Positions 59,300 through 64,000 of a stretch of 64,000 nt of DNA are shown one piece after another. A program made the position numbers and the translations under genes. The DNA comes from Sphingomonas baiyangensis (lineage in GTDB: Bacteria > Pseudomonadota > Alphaproteobacteria > Sphingomonadales > Sphingomonadaceae), in the NCBI RefSeq assembly GCF_005144715.1, contig NZ_SWKR01000002.1, positions 1,850,227 through 1,914,226 on the forward strand, written 5' to 3'. Numbering within the stretch: the first letter of the stretch is position 1; each line of letters starts with the position of its first letter. Under the pieces are notes generated by a model. That model saw nothing but the letters and a program-made list of their open reading frames with translations, did no database searches and had not been told where the DNA came from.

Positions 59300-62218
59300 A
59301 TGCGAAAGAAAATCGGGGTTGTGCTTTTTTGTGGCGTGGCACTGTTCGCCACGCCGGCCGCGCGCGCGCAGCAGGACGGCGCGCGCGACTATGATATCGT
59401 GGCGCAGGATCTTGGCACGGCCATCACGCAAGTCGCGCTCAGGTCCGGCAGGCAGATCATCGTCGCCGACGACCTGGTCAGGAACCGCCGGGCGCCCGCG
59501 CTCCGGGGCCGCTATTCGGTCGATGCGGCGCTCGCCGCGTTGCTCGGTGGCACAGGTCTTCGCGCGATCATCGTCGGCGACACGCTGGTGATCCAGCGAT
59601 CCGACGCGCCGGACCAGGATGCGGACGACGGCGGCGACATCATCGTCACCGGCTCCCGCATCCGCGGCCGTGGTCCGGTAGGATCGCCACTGGTGACGAT
59701 CGATCGCACGGCCATCGATCAAGCCGGCTTCGCCACGACCCAGCAGATCGTCCAGTCGATCCCGCAGAACTTCGCGGGCGGTGCCAACGAGAATACCAGC
59801 GGCCTTATCAGCGCTGCGGGCAACGGGAACGCCTCGCGTGGAGCCGGCGTGAACCTGCGCGGGCTCGGCCAGAACTCGACGCTCCTGCTCATCAACGGCG
59901 ACCGCCCGCCGCTCGCTGGTGCCGGTGGGACCTTTTCCGATCTGTCGGTTATCCCCGCCTCGATCATCCAGCGCGTCGAGATCGTACCCGATGGATCATC
60001 AGCGATCTACGGCTCGGACGCCGTGGCCGGGGTCGTCAACGTGATCACGCGACTGAGCTTTCACGGCGCGGAGTCCAGCTTTCGGATCGGCACCGCCGAT
60101 GGCGACGCACAGGAATATCAGTTCAGCCAACTTCTCGGCACGCAGTGGGCTTCCGGTGGGCTCGTTCTTGCCTATGAATTCTACAAGCGGGACAATCTGC
60201 TAGCGGCGGATAGGCCCTACGCCACCGAAGATCTGCGGGTGCTGGGCGGCCCTGACCGCAGGGGCAATTACGCCAATCCCGGCACGATCTTCGCCGGCGG
60301 GCAGAGCTATGCGATCCCTGCGGGCCAGAACGGTATCGGGCTCACGCCGGCGAGCCTCGCCGCAGGCACCCTCAATCGCGGCGACCGCTGGCTCGGCACC
60401 GACCTGCTGCCAGACCAGCGGCGCCATTCCGTGTTCGCATCGCTGAGCCAGGACCTTGGTCCGGCGCTGCGCTTCTATGCAAACAGTCTGGTGACATGGC
60501 GCAACTTCGACGTGGCGGTCCAGCCTAGCGGCGACGCGCGTCGCACCGTGCCGGCGAGCAACCCCTTTTACGTCGACCCGGTCGGCACGCGCCAGCCGAT
60601 CGGCGTCAATTACAGTTTCGTACGCGACCTCGGTCCCGAGCGCTCGCGCGGGCAGGTACAGGCCTATGGCGCCACCGCTGGCCTCGAGGCCCGGCTGGGC
60701 GCGTGGCGCATCGACGTCCATGGAAACTGGGGGAAGCAGGTCGAGAACTACGACCAGATCAATCGCGTCAACACCGCGCGTCTGGCACTGGCGCTCGCCG
60801 ACACCAATCCTGCGACAGCCTATAATCTGCTCGGCGACGGCCCGAATACCAACCCGACGACGATCGAGTCGGTGCGCGGCTATACCAAGAGCCGCTATTA
60901 TGGCGACAGCTGGTCGGCGACGTTGCGCGCCGATGGGCCGCTGATCGGCCTGCCGGCAGGCGCGGCCCGCCTCGCCGTCGGGGCGGAGTACAGACAAGAG
61001 CGCTACCGTGCCGGTGAGACCATCTTCTATACCTCGACGCTCACCCCGTCAGTGGCCGCACCTGTGCCCTATCCGGGCGCACGCAAGGTCAGCGCCGCTT
61101 ATGCCGAGCTGCTCCTGCCGGTGTTCGGCGAAGGCCTCACCATCCCCGGCTTCCGCCGGCTTGATCTCTCCGCTGCGATCCGGGCCGAGCATTATTCCGA
61201 CTTCGGCGGCACGCAGAATCCCAAGCTCGGCTTCACCTGGGAAAGCCTGCGCGGCCTGACGGTGCGCGGCAGCTATGGGACCTCGTTCCGCGCGCCGCTC
61301 TTCAACGAGCTACGGCAGGATCCAACGTCGATCGGCTATTTCGCATGGCCTGCGGCCGATCCGTCATCGCCGACGGGCATGTCCAATCTGCTGGTCATTC
61401 GCGGTAACGACCCTGACCTGCGCCCGGAACGCGCGACGAGTTGGACGCTCGGCCTTGATTTGAAACCCGCCTTCCTGCCGGGATTCCGAGCCGGCGTGAC
61501 CTGGTTCGATGTCGATTACCGCGACCGTATCGCTTCGCCCGTGGCGAACCTCGCCAACTTCCTGATCAACCGCAACGTCTACGACCCGATCCTAACCGCG
61601 AACCCCTCCCCCGCCCGCATCGCCGAGATTTATGCCTCGCCTTACTATATCGACATCTTCGGCATCCCGCAGACTGCGCCGTTCGTCGCCGAAGCCGATG
61701 CCCGGCTGCAGAATCTTTCGTCGGTCCAGCAGTCCGGCATCGACGTCGACCTGGCCTATTCCTTCGACCTCGGGGGCGGGCGTGCCGAGCTTGGCGCCGT
61801 CGGCACCTATATCTTCCACATCCGTCAGGCGCTGACGGCCACTGCCGCGCCGATCGACGTCGTTGATACGGTGGGCAACCCGGTCGATCTGCGGGGCCGG
61901 GCGCGGGTCACCTGGAGCAAAGGCGGGTTCGATGCCGCGCTCTTCGTCAATCATGCGGACGGCTATATCAACCGCACGACGGCGACCCCGCAGAAGGTCC
62001 AGGCCTGGACGACTTTCGACCTCAATCTGGGCTACCGGTTCACGGATGAGAGCGGCATCTTCAAGGGACTACGCGTCGCCCTGAGCGTCACCAATCTGCT
62101 CGATGCCGACCCGCCCTACGTCACCTATCTCGTAGGCACCTACACCGCTGGCTTCGACGCCGAAAATGCGAATCCCCTCGGCCGCTTCGTCGCTCTCCAG
62201 GTCACCAAACAATGGTGA
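59300..62218 (+). CDS. TonB-dependent receptor with signalling (STN) domain
   Basis: A 972-residue outer-membrane receptor. The ATG at MRKKIGVV starts a signal peptide ending near ARAQ and has an AGGGAC ribosome site. An N-terminal STN domain (about 30-100: YDIVAQDLGTAITQVALRSGRQIIV) contacts FecR. The plug follows with NLRGLGQNSTLLLINGDR and SSAIYGSDAVAGVVNVIT. The barrel ends in ALQVTKQW with a terminal aromatic residue. It probably imports a peptide; next to the isopeptidase, a lasso peptide is the likely ligand. Confidence 0.92.
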   Translation: MRKKIGVVLFCGVALFATPAARAQQDGARDYDIVAQDLGTAITQVALRSGRQIIVADDLVRNRRAPALRGRYSVDAALAALLGGTGLRAIIVGDTLVIQRSDAPDQDADDGGDIIVTGSRIRGRGPVGSPLVTIDRTAIDQAGFATTQQIVQSIPQNFAGGANENTSGLISAAGNGNASRGAGVNLRGLGQNSTLLLINGDRPPLAGAGGTFSDLSVIPASIIQRVEIVPDGSSAIYGSDAVAGVVNVITRLSFHGAESSFRIGTADGDAQEYQFSQLLGTQWASGGLVLAYEFYKRDNLLAADRPYATEDLRVLGGPDRRGNYANPGTIFAGGQSYAIPAGQNGIGLTPASLAAGTLNRGDRWLGTDLLPDQRRHSVFASLSQDLGPALRFYANSLVTWRNFDVAVQPSGDARRTVPASNPFYVDPVGTRQPIGVNYSFVRDLGPERSRGQVQAYGATAGLEARLGAWRIDVHGNWGKQVENYDQINRVNTARLALALADTNPATAYNLLGDGPNTNPTTIESVRGYTKSRYYGDSWSATLRADGPLIGLPAGAARLAVGAEYRQERYRAGETIFYTSTLTPSVAAPVPYPGARKVSAAYAELLLPVFGEGLTIPGFRRLDLSAAIRAEHYSDFGGTQNPKLGFTWESLRGLTVRGSYGTSFRAPLFNELRQDPTSIGYFAWPAADPSSPTGMSNLLVIRGNDPDLRPERATSWTLGLDLKPAFLPGFRAGVTWFDVDYRDRIASPVANLANFLINRNVYDPILTANPSPARIAEIYASPYYIDIFGIPQTAPFVAEADARLQNLSSVQQSGIDVDLAYSFDLGGGRAELGAVGTYIFHIRQALTATAAPIDVVDTVGNPVDLRGRARVTWSKGGFDAALFVNHADGYINRTTATPQKVQAWTTFDLNLGYRFTDESGIFKGLRVALSVTNLLDADPPYVTYLVGTYTAGFDAENANPLGRFVALQVTKQW

Positions 62219-64000
62219 CCGCGCCTGGAGCGGCAGCGGTCGTCGCCCTGCTCCTCGGCACGATCACGATGGCGCACGCAACGCCCGCGACGTGCCGGGA
62301 GCGCCTGTTGCCGCCTCCTTTGGGGGCGGCAACAGGTAAACGGCCAGTGACGGCGCGCGACCTGATCGAACTGCGGGATTTCGGTCCGGCCGACAATGCG
62401 CCGGGCGCGCGGCCGGCTTTCTCGGTGTCGCCCGACGGGCGTGCCGCCGCCCTCGCCATCCGCCGCGCCGACATCGCGAGCGACAGCTATTGCTTCGGCA
62501 TCGCGCTCGTACCCCTCGACGGCACCGGAGCCATGCGCCTGCTTGATGTCGGCGGATCTTTCATTCCCGCGATCAACGATATCCGGGGCATGTCCGCGAT
62601 CGAGAGCGGGGTGCCGCTCGTCCTCGCCCCGCTCTGGTCGCGCGACGGACGTGCGATCTATTATTTGCGGCGCGACCATAGCGTGACCCAGGTCTGGCGC
62701 GCCGATCTCGCCGGGCACGCGAGCGCTGTAACCTCGCTCAAGAGCGATGCGCTTTCGCTCGAATGGGCCGCGGACGGGACCACGTTGCTGATCGGGACGC
62801 GCCCCGCATTGCAGGCTGCCGAAGCTGCGATCGACCGGGAGGGCCGCGATGGCTATCATTTCGATGCCCGTTTTTGGACGCTGTCCGAGGCCCGTCCCCG
62901 CCCCCGCGCACCCCTGCCCGAGACGGTTCTTCTGCTCGACACCGCGAACGGCCGGCTTCGGTCGGTGTCTTCCGAGGAGTCTGCACAGCTGCGAAATCGT
63001 GCGGCGGACCGGCCGGCGGGAAGCGCGTTGTTCGCCCCCGGAGCCGGCGGGCGCCGCGCATGGACGGCGCCGGACGACCCGCGCCTGGTCTTCGCGCCTG
63101 CGCGGCTCCAAGTTGCCACTCGGCAAGGAAAAATCGCCTGTCCCGAGGCGATTTGCGCGCGCCGCGTCGCAGGCATCTGGTGGCGCGAGCCTGACGAGCT
63201 GCTGATCCTGCGCGGCGGCGGACCCGAAGATCGCGGGCAGTTGCGCCTGTACCTCTGGCGTCCCGGCATGGAGACGACGCCCCGGTTGCGCGTCACGACG
63301 GACCACGCGCTGACGGGCTGCACGCTGTGGCGCAAGACCCTGCTTTGCGCGCGCGAGGCCGCGAACGAGCCCCGCCGACTGGTTGCCATCGATCCCGAAA
63401 GCGGCGCGGAGACACTGCTGTTCGATCCCAATCCCGAGACGGCGGGCCTCGCCCTCGGCGCCGTCCGGCGCCTTGGCTGGGCCAATGCGCTGGGCATGCG
63501 GACTTACGGCGATCTCGTGCTTCCACCATCGCATCGTTCCGGCCAGCGCCATCCGCTGATCCTCGTCCAATATGTCAGTCGCGGTTTCCTGCGCGGCGGC
63601 ACAGGGGACGAGTACCCTATCTTCCTGCTAGCGCAGCACGGGTTCGCAGTGCTCAGCTTCCAGCGACCCGCTGCTCTGCCGGCGACCGAGCATGCCACTG
63701 ACCTCAACGCTCTGCAGCGGATCAACATCAAGGATTGGGCCGAGCGGCGGGCCATCGTCTCGGCGCTCGATCGCGGCGTAGATGCGGCGATAGCGACGGG
63801 GACCGTCGATCCCGGCCGCCTCGGGCTAACCGGTATGAGCGACGGCGCCACCACCACGCAGTTTGCGCTCAACAGCTTGAAGCGGTTCAAGGCGGCGGCG
63901 ATCAGCACATGCTGCGACGAGCCGAGCAGTCTCTTCACCACGGGCCCGGCTTACCGCGATGCGGTGCTCGCCTGGGGCTATCCGCGCCAGGGAGACGATG
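62215..64000 (+). CDS. Lasso peptide isopeptidase (AtxE-like, S9 family), 3' end beyond window
   Basis: 595 residues are visible, cut off by the window end. The GTG overlaps the receptor stop (GTGA), and a signal peptide runs to about AHA (residue 22). An N-terminal beta-propeller (FSVSPDGRAAALAIRRAD, APLWSRDGRAIYYLRRD) is followed by an S9 hydrolase domain with VQYVSRGFLRGGTGDEYPIFLLAQHGFAVLSF. The nucleophile Ser542 is in LTGMSDGATTT. The Asp and His of the triad would lie downstream. AtxE enzymes hydrolyse the isopeptide bond of lasso peptides after uptake. The FecI-FecR-receptor-isopeptidase order matches proteobacterial lasso peptide loci; no precursor or maturation gene is in this window. 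Confidence 0.85.
   Translation, partial: MTAPGAAAVVALLLGTITMAHATPATCRERLLPPPLGAATGKRPVTARDLIELRDFGPADNAPGARPAFSVSPDGRAAALAIRRADIASDSYCFGIALVPLDGTGAMRLLDVGGSFIPAINDIRGMSAIESGVPLVLAPLWSRDGRAIYYLRRDHSVTQVWRADLAGHASAVTSLKSDALSLEWAADGTTLLIGTRPALQAAEAAIDREGRDGYHFDARFWTLSEARPRPRAPLPETVLLLDTANGRLRSVSSEESAQLRNRAADRPAGSALFAPGAGGRRAWTAPDDPRLVFAPARLQVATRQGKIACPEAICARRVAGIWWREPDELLILRGGGPEDRGQLRLYLWRPGMETTPRLRVTTDHALTGCTLWRKTLLCAREAANEPRRLVAIDPESGAETLLFDPNPETAGLALGAVRRLGWANALGMRTYGDLVLPPSHRSGQRHPLILVQYVSRGFLRGGTGDEYPIFLLAQHGFAVLSFQRPAALPATEHATDLNALQRINIKDWAERRAIVSALDRGVDAAIATGTVDPGRLGLTGMSDGATTTQFALNSLKRFKAAAISTCCDEPSSLFTTGPAYRDAVLAWGYPRQGDD

Noticed and set aside
1..64000. CRISPR arrays, tRNA or rRNA genes, integrase or insertion sequence transposases
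   Set aside because: I found no repeat-spacer pattern, cloverleaf, rRNA segment or recombinase/transposase motif in the window, so element ends and attachment sites cannot be placed.

Overview
The window looks like part of a high-GC alphaproteobacterial genome, most likely a sphingomonad. I infer this from the gene set: an RP4-like trb operon ending in a DUF2274 gene, the DUF932/ParB-like/DUF2493/DUF736/DUF2840 backbone, the CzcCBA and ACR3-type metal genes, and a FecI-FecR-TonB receptor-isopeptidase set. No rRNA, tRNA or phylogenetic marker is present, so the taxon is not proven. No integrase or replication gene is visible, so the element could be an integrative conjugative element or a plasmid.

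Layout. (1) 1-462: 3' end of dnaE2. (2) 502-5709: a first accessory block. Three minus-strand genes (HNH nuclease, PIN-like, DUF4238) stand divergent to a two-gene unit (unknown protein with an HYTR motif, and a HEPN-like protein with zinc ribbons). (3) 5722-12176: backbone genes DUF3606, DUF932, a ParB-like gene that appears broken by an internal deletion and frameshift, a Toprim protein, DUF2493 and a 65-aa sigma region 4-like protein. Several are preceded by unusually structured leaders. (4) 12208-19173: a second accessory block with an MNT-HEPN fusion, DarTG, and a three-gene XRE/methyltransferase/nuclease cassette. (5) 19629-28970: transfer module I with DUF736, DUF2285-like, HTH, DUF2840, TraF peptidase, a second DUF736, a lytic transglycosylase, relaxase, TraG coupling protein and a CopG-like protein. 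(6) 28976-31534: a divergent cargo pair (degenerate PD-(D/E)XK-like protein and DUF3800) inserted between transfer genes. (7) 31729-41474: mating-pair formation operon trbB-C-D-E-J-K-L-F-G-I plus DUF2274. (8) 41493-54312: metal resistance. A CadR/PbrR-type MerR protein is surrounded by three near-identical MerR promoters that head a CDF-DUF3703-CzcCBA-CDF operon, a methyltransferase-MAPEG operon and a PbrT-like permease. (9) 54354-57290: an ars operon, arsR-arsC-acr3-UPF0060-arsH. (10) 57642-64000: fecI-fecR-TonB-dependent receptor-lasso peptide isopeptidase, cut off by the window end.

How it works together. Blocks 3, 5 and 7 form a transfer backbone with relaxase, coupling protein and a Trb type IV secretion channel. 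Its gene junctions hold anti-phage or toxin-antitoxin cargo (blocks 2, 4, 6), followed by a metal and arsenic payload and a lasso-peptide uptake/hydrolysis locus. Genes inside each unit are tightly packed, often with ATGA or GTGA overlaps. The most novel signals are a hairpin leader, with a covarying base pair, in front of two backbone genes; the uncharacterised PIN/HNH/DUF4238 and HYTR/HEPN-zinc-ribbon cluster; and the cargo inserted inside the transfer genes.
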